Shown: positions 43,614 to 53,115, counted from the first letter of the stretch. The stretch: 64,000 nucleotides of DNA from Desulfallas sp. Bu1-1 (GCF_015594625.1 NZ_JADNRQ010000003.1:124001-188000); one strand, 5' to 3'. Notes: generated by a model not told the origin, from the letters alone. Numbers and translations: made by a program.

Positions 43614-44684
43614 ATGGCCGGTCTCCCCCATATCAGGGATTTGACCCTGGCTGAACTGGAAAGGGAAATTACCGCCATGGGGCTGCCAAAATACAGGGCC
43701 GCGCAGGTCGCGGACTGGGTGCACAAAAAGGGGGCCACCTCTTTTGCAGAAATGACCAACCTGCCGCAAGAAGTGCGCGAAAAACTTGCCCGCGCATTTC
43801 ACCAGGGCGGGCTCACTGTTTGGGATAAAAAAGTTTCCCGGGACGGCAGTACCATCAAGTACCTGTTGGGCCTGGCCGACGGCCAGGCGGTGGAAAGTGT
43901 GTTGATGCAGTATCGCTACGGCCATTCGGCCTGCCTGTCCACCCAGGTGGGGTGCCGCATGGGGTGCAGAATCTGCGCCTCCGGGCTGGAAGGGCTGGTG
44001 CGCAATCTCAGCCCGGGCGAAATGCTGGGCCAGATCTGGGCCATGCAGCGGGATTCGGGCCGGCGCGTCAGGAGCATCGTGCTCATGGGCTCCGGCGAGC
44101 CGCTGGATAATTACGAGGCTACCGTTAAATTCCTGGAGCTGGTGAACGCCCGGTACGGGCTCAATATCGGGCACAGGCACATCACCCTGTCCACCAGCGG
44201 TATCGTTCCGCGCATTTACGACTTGATGCGCCTACGCCTGGCCATTACGCTGGCGGTTTCCCTGCACGCTCCCAACAACGAATTGCGCGACAGGCTGGTA
44301 CCGGTGAATAAGGCGTACCCGCTGGAGGAACTGCTTCCCGCCTGTAGCGCCTACGCTGAGACCACCGGCCGCCGGGTGTCTTTCGAATATGCTTTGATTC
44401 ACAACGTCAATGACACCCGGGAACACGCCGGGGAACTGGCAAGGATCCTTGCCGGCATTCACTGCCATATTAATTTAATCCCGGTCAACCCGGTGCCCGA
44501 GCGCGGCATGGGACGCAGCAGGCCGGGAAATGTGCGGCTGTTCAAAGAAATACTGGAGCGGGCCGGCTACCCGGTGACCGTGCGCCGGGAACTGGGGCTG
44601 GACATTAATGCCGCCTGCGGCCAGCTGAGGCGCCGGGTTCTGGCCGGAGATCAAAACGGAAGAAACCGCCGGGGCGTCTCATAA
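43614..44684 (+). CDS. rlmN: Dual-specificity 23S rRNA/tRNA m2A methyltransferase
   Basis: A 356-residue radical-SAM methylase acting on A2503 of 23S rRNA and A37 of tRNA. The iron-sulfur motif CRMGCRICAS (Cys114, 118, 121) follows the HhH-like N-terminal domain. MGSGEPLDNY, STSGIVPRI, SLHAPNNELRDRLVPVN and the C-terminal GLDINAACGQL (catalytic Cys) are present. ATG at 43614 follows GGAGGAGG. Ends 50 bp before fhaA. Confidence 0.95.
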   Translation: MAGLPHIRDLTLAELEREITAMGLPKYRAAQVADWVHKKGATSFAEMTNLPQEVREKLARAFHQGGLTVWDKKVSRDGSTIKYLLGLADGQAVESVLMQYRYGHSACLSTQVGCRMGCRICASGLEGLVRNLSPGEMLGQIWAMQRDSGRRVRSIVLMGSGEPLDNYEATVKFLELVNARYGLNIGHRHITLSTSGIVPRIYDLMRLRLAITLAVSLHAPNNELRDRLVPVNKAYPLEELLPACSAYAETTGRRVSFEYALIHNVNDTREHAGELARILAGIHCHINLIPVNPVPERGMGRSRPGNVRLFKEILERAGYPVTVRRELGLDINAACGQLRRRVLAGDQNGRNRRGVS

Positions 44685-44734
44685 TATAATAGAATTAACT
44701 CAAATCATTTAAGCTCGGGAATGGGGTGAAAGCG

Positions 44735-45496
44735 GTGGGCTTTTTCTCGGAGCTGGAAGGTAACCTGGAAAAATATATTGAGGGATTTTTCAAGGATAAA
44801 TTCGGGGGCGGCCTGCAACCCGTTGATGTGGCCAAACGGCTGGCCCGGGAAATGCGCGACCGGCGCAGGGCCGGGCTAAATGAGATTTACGTGCCCAACC
44901 GTTACGAAATCTACCTGAACCCGGAAGATTTTAATTCCGTTCGACCGCTTATTGACCGGTTATCTGCGGAAATGAAGGAATTTGTACTCGCCAGAGCGGC
45001 AGAAAAAAAATACACCTTGCTGGGGCCGGTGAGGGTCAATTTCCAGGAAGACAAGGATGTTGCGGCCGGTCAACTGAAGATGGAGAGTTTCTTTGACCAA
45101 ACCGCCGGTAATGCGGAAGATGCCGGGGCGGTACCGGAAGAGACGCTGCAATATACCCCGGTGCGGGAGGTGCACGCACGGGAAACGCCGCAGTACCGGC
45201 ATGACCGGAAAGCAGAGCTGGTGGTTGTGGAAGGCGCAGGCGGGGCCAAAAAATTTGTTGTCGCCGGAAACCTGGCGGTCATCGGGCGCCGAGAAATTTG
45301 CGATATTTACCTGCCCGATTACAGTGTTTCCAGAAGGCACGCCGTGATCACCCGCAGCGGCGACCGGTATCTGATCAAGGACCAGGGAAGTACGAACGGC
45401 ACTTATGTCAATGGGGTCAGGATTAAACAAACCGAGCTGGCGCCCGGGGATACCATCAAGGTGGGCAGAGTAGTGCTGGCTTTCAAGGTGGAATAA
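44735..45496 (+). CDS. FhaA-like protein: DUF3662 domain plus FHA domain
   Basis: A 253-residue regulator. DUF3662 (1-115; FFSELEGNLEKYIEGFFKDK, LQPVDVAKRLAREMRD), an acidic/Thr-containing linker (120-165), and an FHA phosphothreonine-binding domain (168-253; IGRREICDIYLPD, SVSRRHAVI, GSTNGTYVNG). It is likely bound or regulated by the PASTA kinase encoded 4.7 kb downstream, as Mycobacterium FhaA is by PknB. GTG at 44735 is preferred (GGGGTGA 5-6 nt upstream). Confidence 0.9.
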   Translation: MGFFSELEGNLEKYIEGFFKDKFGGGLQPVDVAKRLAREMRDRRRAGLNEIYVPNRYEIYLNPEDFNSVRPLIDRLSAEMKEFVLARAAEKKYTLLGPVRVNFQEDKDVAAGQLKMESFFDQTAGNAEDAGAVPEETLQYTPVREVHARETPQYRHDRKAELVVVEGAGGAKKFVVAGNLAVIGRREICDIYLPDYSVSRRHAVITRSGDRYLIKDQGSTNGTYVNGVRIKQTELAPGDTIKVGRVVLAFKVE

Positions 45497-45498
45497 AC

Positions 45499-46053
45499 TT
45501 GGATATTATTTTGTTCATTGCACGCACCGCGTTTTTAGTGTTGATTTACGTATTTATATTTATATTGCTGAATTACCTGATCAGGGATTTGCAGCGCACC
45601 GGTTCACTTGGGAACAACGGGGCGGCGCGCCGGGGAGCGACTGCCGTAATACCGACCGGGAGCGCTTCGCCTTTACGCCGGCGAGCCCGCGGCGAAAACG
45701 GAGTGGGTGTGCTGAGGGTGGAACTTGCGCCCGATAAATACGGCATCAGCGGCGCGGAATTCAATCTTGCCGCTGAAATGAGGCTGGGCAGGGATTATGA
45801 CAACGACGTTGTTTTGCCCGGCAGGTTTGCTTCGGGCCGCCATGCCAGGATCTACCTGCAAAACGGGCAGTACTGGTTGGAGGACTTGGGCAGCAAAAAC
45901 GGTACTTTTCTCAATGGGGTGCCCCTTACCCGGCCCGCGGTACTGGCCAATGGTGATCAAATCAAAATTGGAGATATAACACTGAAGTTTGTGAGGTGGG
46001 GTTATGAGGTGGAGTCAGATCACCGAATGCGGCCCGGTGCGCCGGAGGAATGA
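45499..46053 (+). CDS. FhaB/FipA-like membrane-anchored FHA protein
   Basis: A 184-residue protein: one N-terminal membrane helix (3-28), a basic linker, and an FHA domain (about 85-165; MRLGRDYDNDVVLPG, ASGRHARIYL, LGSKNGTFLNG). TTG start at 45499, 3 bp after the fhaA stop; its 3' end overlaps the phosphatase by 50 nt. It corresponds in position and architecture to FhaB of Actinobacteria, a phosphothreonine reader in cell-division control. Confidence 0.88.
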   Translation: MDIILFIARTAFLVLIYVFIFILLNYLIRDLQRTGSLGNNGAARRGATAVIPTGSASPLRRRARGENGVGVLRVELAPDKYGISGAEFNLAAEMRLGRDYDNDVVLPGRFASGRHARIYLQNGQYWLEDLGSKNGTFLNGVPLTRPAVLANGDQIKIGDITLKFVRWGYEVESDHRMRPGAPEE

Positions 46054-46720
46054 AGACTGGCTGTGCGCGTGTCCCGAGCTGGGCCTTTTTGCGGTGGCCG
46101 ACGGCATGGGGGGACACCGGGCCGGTAACGTCGCCAGCAGGTTGGCCCTGGAAATATTGGAGGAATATGTACGGCACAATTCCGGCAGGGGTTATTCGGA
46201 CCGCGAACTGCTGGCGGGCGGCATCCAGCGGGCCAACGAAGCGGTGTATCGTTCCGCCGCCGGGCACGAGGAACACCGGGGCATGGGCACCACGATAAAC
46301 GCCTGCCTGCTAAAAGGGAACAAGCTTACCCTGGCCAACGTGGGAGACAGCAGGGCGCTTTTGTTGCGGAACAAAAAAATCAGCAAACTGACCAGTGATC
46401 ATTCACTGGTGCAGGAGTTGGTGGACGGCGGCAGCATTACCGAGGAAGACGCCATGAACCACCCGAAGCGCAACGTTTTAACCAGGGCGCTCGGTATCGG
46501 GCCGCGGGTTGAAGTGGATTTTTTCGAATATAATATTATGCAAGGCGATTGCCTGCTGCTCTGTACGGACGGTTTAACCGGGTTTGTGGCGGAAGACAGG
46601 ATCGGAGAATTAATCCTGGCTTCGCCGGATCCGGAAGCGGTGGTACGCAACCTGTATGCAGAAGCAATCAATGCCGGTAGTAACGATAATATAACCATGA
46701 TTTTTCTGGCGGTGGATTAA
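46004..46720 (+). CDS. prpC: PP2C-family Ser/Thr phosphatase
   Basis: A 238-residue metal-dependent phosphatase that reverses the PASTA kinase. Motifs: RRRNEDWL, FAVADGMGGHRAGNVAS (metal Asp), GTTINACLL, NVGDSRALLL, TDHSL-like SDHSLVQELV, CTDGLTGFV and SNDNITMIF. ATG at 46004 lies within the end of fhaB with GAGGTGGGG upstream. The next gene starts directly after its stop. Confidence 0.95.
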   Translation: MRWSQITECGPVRRRNEDWLCACPELGLFAVADGMGGHRAGNVASRLALEILEEYVRHNSGRGYSDRELLAGGIQRANEAVYRSAAGHEEHRGMGTTINACLLKGNKLTLANVGDSRALLLRNKKISKLTSDHSLVQELVDGGSITEEDAMNHPKRNVLTRALGIGPRVEVDFFEYNIMQGDCLLLCTDGLTGFVAEDRIGELILASPDPEAVVRNLYAEAINAGSNDNITMIFLAVD

Positions 46721-47980
46721 ATGCGAAGCCGCAGTAGGGAACGGGTATTACTGACCGTTGCTTTTCTGTATACTCTAACCGGGGGAATCATTCTTTACTT
46801 GCGGGAACCCGGAACGGCCGGGCTTTTGGTTACAGCCGCTTCGTTTGTTACTTTTATTGGATTTATGGTGTTAAGTTATATCTGGCAGAAAAAACGGCCC
46901 GGGTTTGACCAGTATATTACCCCGGTAATTAGTTTTTTGACGGGCACCGGTATAGTTTTCTTGTTCCGTCTTCAGCCCGCATACGGGTACAGGCAGTTGG
47001 CTTGGCTGGTCTTCGGTATGGTGGCGCTGTACTTGACCACTGCCCTTGTTTATAACTACCGCCTGCTGGCTGATTACAAGTATCTAATTGCCCTGGCCGG
47101 CATTGCGGCGCTGCTCTTGCCGGTTTTCTTCGGTATCGAGCTGGGTGGGGCCAAAAGCTGGCTGGATCTCAAGCTGTTTCACTTTCAACCTTCCGAATTT
47201 GTCAAGCTGCTCCTGGTGCTTTTTCTGGGCGCCTACCTGGTGGAAAACCGGGTTCCGCTGCGCCTGGGGGGCGGGCGGGAGTATTATTTGCCCGGCGCGC
47301 AGCAATGGGGACCGTTGTTGGGGATGTGGCTGATTGCGCTGCTGGTGCTTGTTTTTCAAAAGGACCTGGGCACCGCGCTGATTTATTTCGCCACCTTTTT
47401 GGCCATGGTTTACGTGGCCACGTCCAGGGTGGTTTATGTGGCCCTGGGATTGCTCCTGTTCCTGGGTGGAGCGGCCGCCGCATATATGGCGGTGAGCCAC
47501 GTGCATACACGGGTAACCATCTGGCTCAACCCTTGGGCATCGGCCCAGGGTGCGGGGTACCAGATCATCCAGTCACTCTACGCCATCAACGCGGGGGGCA
47601 TCTTCGGGACGGGCCTGGGAGCCGGTTATCCCGGTTTTATTCCGGCGGTACACACCGATTTTATCTTTTCCGCCATTTGCGAGGAAACCGGGTTGCTGGG
47701 CGGTGCGGGAATCCTGATGTTGTTCATGATCCTGGTCTATCGCGGCTTTAAGATATCACTGGCGTCGCGGGATGATTATTCCGAAATTATGGCGGCCGGT
47801 TTTACGGCCCTGCTTGGCCTGCAGGTACTCATTATCATCGCGGGGGTAACCAAATTATTGCCCATGACGGGGATTACCCTGCCATTTATTAGTTACGGGG
47901 GGAGTTCGCTGGTGGCAAACTTTATCCTGGCGGGCATGTTGCTGAATATATCCGGCGGAACCGTGTCAGATGAAAGCTAA
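46721..47980 (+). CDS. FtsW/RodA/SpoVE-family peptidoglycan polymerase
   Basis: A 419-residue SEDS glycosyltransferase with ten or more membrane helices. Hallmarks: NGAKSWL-like GGAKSWLDLKLFHFQPSEFVK, QKDLGTALI, GAGYQIIQSLYAI.AGGIFGTGLG, HTDFIFSAICEETGLLG and ITLPFISYGGSSL. It acts with the penicillin-binding protein encoded in the next, 11-nt-overlapping gene. In this block it is the RodA position of the actinobacterial rodA-pbpA pair; an FtsW role cannot be excluded. Confidence 0.92.
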   Translation: MRSRSRERVLLTVAFLYTLTGGIILYLREPGTAGLLVTAASFVTFIGFMVLSYIWQKKRPGFDQYITPVISFLTGTGIVFLFRLQPAYGYRQLAWLVFGMVALYLTTALVYNYRLLADYKYLIALAGIAALLLPVFFGIELGGAKSWLDLKLFHFQPSEFVKLLLVLFLGAYLVENRVPLRLGGGREYYLPGAQQWGPLLGMWLIALLVLVFQKDLGTALIYFATFLAMVYVATSRVVYVALGLLLFLGGAAAAYMAVSHVHTRVTIWLNPWASAQGAGYQIIQSLYAINAGGIFGTGLGAGYPGFIPAVHTDFIFSAICEETGLLGGAGILMLFMILVYRGFKISLASRDDYSEIMAAGFTALLGLQVLIIIAGVTKLLPMTGITLPFISYGGSSLVANFILAGMLLNISGGTVSDES

Positions 47981-49352
47981 CGTTCGCAGGCTGGCTTACT
48001 TTATCCTGGCCGGGCTGGCGGCCATCTGCCTGTACCTGGCCGCGATACCGCCATATATCGCCCATATCACCGGCACCGGGACCGGCCCGGTTGACCCCCG
48101 GGTTTCCGCCCGGGAAAACATCATCAAGCGGGGGGACATCCTGGACCGAAACGGCCGCGTACTGGCCCGCAGCGTGCCGGCCGAACGGGGCTATACCAGG
48201 GAATACCCGCTGGGCGCCGCCGCCGCTCACATTATCGGCTATTATTCGAGCCGGTACGGTTCCGCCGGGCTGGAAAAATCCCAGGCCCCGGTGTTGTTGG
48301 GTCTGGAAAATGATAATAAGCTTTCCAATTTATTTAACCGCATCCTGGGCCAGCCCGCAACGGGAAACAATGTGATCCTGACCATCGACGCCGACCTGCA
48401 GCAATTCACGGCCGGCTTGCTGCGGGGCAAAAAGGGGGCCGCTGTGGCGATCAACCCGGCCACCGGGGAAGTGCTGGCCATGGCCAGTTACCCGGACTAC
48501 GACCCGAACAGGGTGACGGATTACCTGAACCGCGCCGGATCACCCCTTTTAAACAGGGCCGCCCAGGGGGCCTACCCGCCCGGCTCGGTGTTTAAAATTG
48601 TTACGGCGGCGGGCGTGCTGGCCGGGGCGCCGGGTATAACGGAGAAGACGATCAACTGTACGGGCAGGCTGGCTGTTGGCGGTTTTACCCTGCGGGACTA
48701 CGCGGCGCATGGAATGGTTGATTTCCAGGATGCCTTTGCTAAATCATGTAACGTGGCTTTCGGCCGCTACGGGCTGGCCCTGGGGCCGCAAAAACTTACC
48801 CGGGTGGCCCGGGAGTTCGGGGTGGGAGTTAAACCGGATTTCCCCCTGCCTGTGTATGAAGGCAGCATTCCGCCGGCCGGTAAAATGGACGACCCGGCCG
48901 TTGCCTCAACTGCCATCGGGCAGGGCGAAATACTGATCAGCCCGTTGCAGGCGGCCCTGTTGGCCTGCGCCGTGGCCAACGACGGGGTGATCATGAAGCC
49001 TTACCTCGTGGCGGGTTACTATAGCCCGGAAGGCGGCGGAAGGAAGTATAAACCGGAGGTGTGGCTCCGGGCCATGGACCCGGCCGTGGCCGGGGTCTTG
49101 AAGGAAGCAATGATTGCCGTTGTCAGGGAGGGCACGGGCCGGTCGGCGGCGCTGCCCGGCGTGACGGTGGCCGGCAAAACCGGCTCGGCGGAAAACCCGC
49201 ACGGCGAGCCCCACGCCTGGTTTGTGGCCTTTGCGCCCGCGGAGGCCCCCCGGGTAGCGGTGGCCGTACTGGTTGAAAACGCGGGGTCCGGTGGTGCCAA
49301 CGCCGCGCCCATTGCCCGGGAAATCATCCGCCGGGCACTTGACCGGTTATAG
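47970..49352 (+). CDS. Class B penicillin-binding protein (PbpA-like transpeptidase)
   Basis: A 460-residue D,D-transpeptidase. N-terminal membrane anchor (7-27), short dimerisation domain, and a transpeptidase domain with PPGSVFKI (Ser206 nucleophile), KSCN, and KTGSAE (about 404). It overlaps the SEDS polymerase gene by 11 nt, as partner genes do. It is short for the class, like actinobacterial PbpA. Membrane-bound, acting outside on cross-linking. Confidence 0.93.
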   Translation: MKANVRRLAYFILAGLAAICLYLAAIPPYIAHITGTGTGPVDPRVSARENIIKRGDILDRNGRVLARSVPAERGYTREYPLGAAAAHIIGYYSSRYGSAGLEKSQAPVLLGLENDNKLSNLFNRILGQPATGNNVILTIDADLQQFTAGLLRGKKGAAVAINPATGEVLAMASYPDYDPNRVTDYLNRAGSPLLNRAAQGAYPPGSVFKIVTAAGVLAGAPGITEKTINCTGRLAVGGFTLRDYAAHGMVDFQDAFAKSCNVAFGRYGLALGPQKLTRVAREFGVGVKPDFPLPVYEGSIPPAGKMDDPAVASTAIGQGEILISPLQAALLACAVANDGVIMKPYLVAGYYSPEGGGRKYKPEVWLRAMDPAVAGVLKEAMIAVVREGTGRSAALPGVTVAGKTGSAENPHGEPHAWFVAFAPAEAPRVAVAVLVENAGSGGANAAPIAREIIRRALDRL

Positions 49353-49374
49353 CTCCGGCCCGGAGAGTGGAATT

Positions 49375-49410
49375 GTGAAAGGAATGGAGCGAAACCGCCG
49401 GAGCGCCCAA
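49375..49410 (+). repeat. Fragment of the interspersed repeat family (copy 5)
   Basis: GGAATGGAGCGAAACCGCCG then GAGCGCCCAATA. The 14-mer ACCGCCGGAGCGCC (49394-49407) is identical to the right arm of the element at 7790-7803. It lies in the 112-bp gap between pbp and the kinase gene. Confidence 0.45.
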
Positions 49411-49464
49411 TAAACAAGAGCAGCGCAGTTAGGGATAGTACCAAATATCCGAGGTGAATGTTTT

Positions 49465-51342
49465 ATGATCGGCAAAATGCTGGGAAACAGGTATGAAATA
49501 CTGGAAAAACTGGGCGGGGGCGGGATGGCCATCGTCTACAAGGGCAAGGACACTTACCTGAACCGCCTGGTTACAATCAAGGTTTTGCGTCCGGAATTCA
49601 CCTCGGACGAAGATTTCATCCGGCGTTTCCGCCGGGAGGCCCAGGCTGTGGCCAGCCTGTCCCACCCGAATATAGTCAACATCCACGACGTGGGCCAGGA
49701 AGACGGCGTGCATTACCTGGTGATGGAATATGTGCCCGGAGACAACCTGAAGGTAATCATCAAAAAACGCGGCCCCCTTTCACCCGAAGAGGCCGTGCGT
49801 TTTACAGTCCAGGTTTGTGAAGCCCTGGAACACGCCCACCAGAACAACATCGTCCACAGGGATGTCAAACCGCATAATATCCTGGTCACGGAAGAAGGGC
49901 GCGCCAAGCTGACGGATTTCGGAATCGCCCTGGAGGCCACCGCCGCCACTATAACCCGGACGGACACCATCATGGGATCGGTGCATTACTTGAGCCCGGA
50001 ACAGGTCCGGGGTGAAACCGCCACCGCCAGGTCCGATATCTACGCCGTCGGGATCCTGTTATATGAAATGCTCACCGGCCGGCACCCGTACAGCGGCGAT
50101 ACTCCTATCGCCGTTGCCCTGAAACACGTGCAGGAAACACCCCGGCCGGTGAACGAGGTGAATCCCGAGGTACCCGAAGAACTGGCCGCGGTGGTTATGC
50201 GCGCCATTGAAAAGGACCCCCGGCACCGTTACCAGAGCGCCGGGGAACTGGCCCGCCACCTGGAAATGGCCTTTGACGACACATCACAGGCCACGGTGGT
50301 CATCCCCGCCGGAGAGATCGCCCGGAGGGCGGCTGCTGCCAGACCGGAGACGGAAGAAATGAAAGCGGACGCCGTATCTGAAGCCGGCGCGGCGAGGTCA
50401 CGCAGGTGGGTATGGGTGGCCGTGCTGGTCCTGCTGGCCGGGCTTTTGGCCGGTGGAGTCTACGGGTTTTATAATTATTATTTAAATGTACCCGAAATTA
50501 CAGTGCCGGACGTGATCGGAAAACCCGTTGAGCAGGCCAAAGCCGAATTGGAAGCCCTCGGGCTGGAGGTTAAAACCGTGGAAAGATACAGCGATGAGGA
50601 ACCGGGAATCGTCATCGCCCAGGACTATGGCCCGGAAAAACCCAAGGTTAAACCGCCCCGGGTGATTACCCTGACGGTCAGTAAAGGGGTGGAGTTGCGC
50701 AAGGTGCCCGACCTGTACGGTTTAACGGTTTCCGACGCGGAATACAAACTCAGGGCGGCCGGCCTGGTGCCGGCCCAGCCCGCGGAAGACTACCATCCCG
50801 AGATGGAACCGGGCCGGGTTTTCAAGCAGTCCCCGGCCGCGGGGGAGAGTGTGCCCAAGGGATCGACGGTGCAGTTTACCATTAGTATGGGGCCGGAGCC
50901 AAAGATGCAGGTTGTGCCCGATCTCACCGGAAAGACCCTCGAAGAAGCCCGGGAGATTTTAAAAGATTTGAACCTTGTGCTTAACGAAAAAGATATAAAG
51001 TATAGTTTCAACCCGAATTATTTCCGGAACCAAATCATCGGGCAGATCCCGGATCCCAACACCGAGGTTGAGGAGGGAACGGCAATCACCGTTGTGCTGA
51101 ACAGCGCCCCCGGTCCGGTGGAAAGAGGGGCCGTTGTCAAGATCAAAGATGAAATACCAAACGACGGGCGGGCCCACCTGGTGGAGATAGTGGTGAATGA
51201 CCTGGAAGGCAGGAGTGTGCAGTATTCCGATTCCCATACTTACGGTGATAAAATCAATCAGAGGATAACTTATACCGGGCATGGCGTGGTGCAGGTGTTT
51301 ATTGACGGCAAGCTGATTATGGAAGAGGAATTGCCCCAATAG
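49465..51342 (+). CDS. prkC: PASTA-domain Ser/Thr protein kinase (PknB/PrkC)
   Basis: A 625-residue receptor kinase. The cytoplasmic kinase domain (10-270) has the Gly loop LGGGGMAIVYKG, ATP Lys39, catalytic HRDVKPHN (Asp133), DFG and a Thr-rich activation loop (TITRTDTIMGS). One membrane helix lies at about 313-333. Outside are three PASTA repeats (about 343-545; VPDVIGKPVEQAKAELEALG, VPDLYGLTVSDAEYKLRAAG, VPDLTGKTLEEAREILKDL) that bind muropeptides or lipid II, and a final ~70-residue beta domain. It pairs with prpC and the FHA proteins upstream. In spore formers PrkC also triggers germination by muropeptides. Confidence 0.95.
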   Translation: MIGKMLGNRYEILEKLGGGGMAIVYKGKDTYLNRLVTIKVLRPEFTSDEDFIRRFRREAQAVASLSHPNIVNIHDVGQEDGVHYLVMEYVPGDNLKVIIKKRGPLSPEEAVRFTVQVCEALEHAHQNNIVHRDVKPHNILVTEEGRAKLTDFGIALEATAATITRTDTIMGSVHYLSPEQVRGETATARSDIYAVGILLYEMLTGRHPYSGDTPIAVALKHVQETPRPVNEVNPEVPEELAAVVMRAIEKDPRHRYQSAGELARHLEMAFDDTSQATVVIPAGEIARRAAAARPETEEMKADAVSEAGAARSRRWVWVAVLVLLAGLLAGGVYGFYNYYLNVPEITVPDVIGKPVEQAKAELEALGLEVKTVERYSDEEPGIVIAQDYGPEKPKVKPPRVITLTVSKGVELRKVPDLYGLTVSDAEYKLRAAGLVPAQPAEDYHPEMEPGRVFKQSPAAGESVPKGSTVQFTISMGPEPKMQVVPDLTGKTLEEAREILKDLNLVLNEKDIKYSFNPNYFRNQIIGQIPDPNTEVEEGTAITVVLNSAPGPVERGAVVKIKDEIPNDGRAHLVEIVVNDLEGRSVQYSDSHTYGDKINQRITYTGHGVVQVFIDGKLIMEEELPQ

Positions 51343-51350
51343 GTGGTTTT

Positions 51351-52220
51351 ATGGTTGGAATAATCATCAAGGCCTACGGTGGATTTTATTTTGTTCAGAC
51401 CGGGGACCGCATTTTAAAATGCGTCATCAGGGGCAAAATTCGCCGGCGGCACGGGCAGGTGCTGGTGGGCGACCGGGTGCGCGTCAACCCGGCCGGTGAA
51501 GGCGAGGGCGTGGTGGAGGATATTTTACCCCGGGCGTCGGAACTGGTCAGACCTCCCGTGGCCAACGTCGACCAGGCCGTGATTGTTTTTTCCATAAACG
51601 ACCCCAGGCCGAACACGATGCTGCTGGACCGTTTTCTACTGCAAGCCCGGGCGGCCGGAATCGAGCCCGTAATTTGTTTTAATAAAATTGACCTGGCAGC
51701 CGCCGGCGAGCTCGATATACTGCGGCACTATGAGCCCACAGGGTACCCATTACTCCGGGTCAGCGCCCAAAAGGGCACCAACATTGATGATTTAAGGGAA
51801 CTTCTCAAGGAGCGCATTTCCGTGCTGGCCGGCCCGTCCGGGGTGGGCAAATCCAGCCTGCTCAACGCATTGCAACCCGGGCTGAAGTTAAAAACTGGTG
51901 AAATCAGCCGCAAGTTGAAGCGGGGCAGGCATACTACCAGGCATGTTGAGCTGATTCCCCTGGCGGCGGGGGGGCTGGTGGCGGATACGCCGGGCTTTTC
52001 CAGCATGTACCTGCCACCGGTCCGCCGCGAGGAACTTCCCGGTTATTACCCTGAATTTGACGACTATGCGCCGCGGTGCAGGTTTACCGGCTGCCTTCAT
52101 TATCGCGAGCCGGGGTGTGCGGTCAAGGATGCTGTGGAGGACGGGCGGATTTCCCTGTTGCGCTACGAGCATTATCTCGAGCTGTTGGAAGAAGTAATGG
52201 AAGCGGAAAGGAGACATTAA
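51351..52220 (+). CDS. rsgA: Ribosome small-subunit-dependent GTPase A
   Basis: A 289-residue circularly permuted GTPase for late 30S maturation. OB-fold N-terminus (1-75), G4 FNKIDL before G1 (GPSGVGKSSLLNAL) and G3 DTPGF, the reordered arrangement typical of RsgA, and a C-terminal zinc knuckle (CRFTGCLHYREPGC). ATG at 51351 lies 9 bp after the kinase gene, giving the usual prpC-prkC-rsgA-rpe order. Confidence 0.95.
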   Translation: MVGIIIKAYGGFYFVQTGDRILKCVIRGKIRRRHGQVLVGDRVRVNPAGEGEGVVEDILPRASELVRPPVANVDQAVIVFSINDPRPNTMLLDRFLLQARAAGIEPVICFNKIDLAAAGELDILRHYEPTGYPLLRVSAQKGTNIDDLRELLKERISVLAGPSGVGKSSLLNALQPGLKLKTGEISRKLKRGRHTTRHVELIPLAAGGLVADTPGFSSMYLPPVRREELPGYYPEFDDYAPRCRFTGCLHYREPGCAVKDAVEDGRISLLRYEHYLELLEEVMEAERRH

Positions 52221-52223
52221 ACA

Positions 52224-52880
52224 TTGGTAAAAATCGCTCCATCAATCCTGTCGGCAAATTTTGCGGCACTCGGCGAGCAGGTGCGGGCAGTTGAAAGCGC
52301 CGGCGCGGAATTTTTACATATCGACGTGATGGACGGGCATTTTGTACCCAACATAACCATTGGCCCCCTGGTGGTGGAAGCTGTGCGTCCCCTCTCGGAC
52401 ATGGTTTTTGACGTGCACCTGATGATTGAAAACCCCGACCGGTATATTAACGATTTTGCCGCAGCGGGCGCCGATATTATTACGGTGCACGCGGAAACTT
52501 GTCCCCACTTGCACCGGACGCTGCAGGCAATCAAGCAGGCGGGCAAGAGGGCAGGCCTGGCTTTCAACCCCGCCACCACGCCCGAGGGGCTCGAGTATGT
52601 TTTGCCCCTCCTGGACCTGGTGCTGGTGATGACCGTCAACCCGGGGTTCGGGGGGCAGGAATTCATTACGGGGATGTTGCCGAAAATAAGACAAGTTAAA
52701 ACGTTGTTGGAGAAGGAGAAACCCGAGGTGCTGCTGGAGGTTGACGGTGGAATCAACGCTGAAACCGCACCCGGCGCAGTCCGGGCCGGAGCCGGGGTGC
52801 TGGTGGCGGGTTCGGCCGTTTTCGGGGCCGGTGATCCCGCGGCTGCGGTGCGGCGGCTCAGGGAAGCGGCCCGCGGTTAA
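52224..52880 (+). CDS. rpe: Ribulose-phosphate 3-epimerase
   Basis: A 218-residue TIM-barrel enzyme interconverting ribulose-5-P and xylulose-5-P. Motifs: KIAPSILSANFAALGEQ, HIDVMDGHFVPN (metal His/Asp), VHLMIENPD, MTVNPGFGGQEFI and VDGGIN. TTG start at 52224, 3 bp after rsgA; AAAGGAGA is upstream. Confidence 0.95.
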   Translation: MVKIAPSILSANFAALGEQVRAVESAGAEFLHIDVMDGHFVPNITIGPLVVEAVRPLSDMVFDVHLMIENPDRYINDFAAAGADIITVHAETCPHLHRTLQAIKQAGKRAGLAFNPATTPEGLEYVLPLLDLVLVMTVNPGFGGQEFITGMLPKIRQVKTLLEKEKPEVLLEVDGGINAETAPGAVRAGAGVLVAGSAVFGAGDPAAAVRRLREAARG

Positions 52881-52936
52881 AACGATTCTGTTTTTAAAAA
52901 GTTGCAAATATTATTCAGGATTGGAGGTTAAAATTT

Positions 52937-53068
52937 ATGGCCGTTTGGAAATGTCAATCCTGCGGGGCTATTGTGGAAGGGCGCTGCAAGCCCGGTAAAT
53001 GCAAATCCTGCAATGCTCCCAGGGAAAGCCTGGAAAAGCAGCCCGTGGAGAAAAAAGACAAAAAATAA
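52937..53068 (+). CDS. RCKP-type rubredoxin-like small protein
   Basis: A 43-residue protein with two zinc/iron knuckles, WKCQSCG and CKSCNAP, separated by the RCKPGK motif that names this small rubredoxin-like family, and a Lys/Glu tail. ATG at 52937 has TTGGAGG 8 nt upstream. Such proteins are common in anaerobic Firmicutes. Whether it binds Fe (electron transfer) or Zn is not readable. It probably forms the end of the rpe unit. Confidence 0.85.
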   Translation: MAVWKCQSCGAIVEGRCKPGKCKSCNAPRESLEKQPVEKKDKK

Positions 53069-53115
53069 TGCCGGTTCTTGGATGGGAAAGAGGAAAATAC
53101 TGCTTGATCGTTTAA

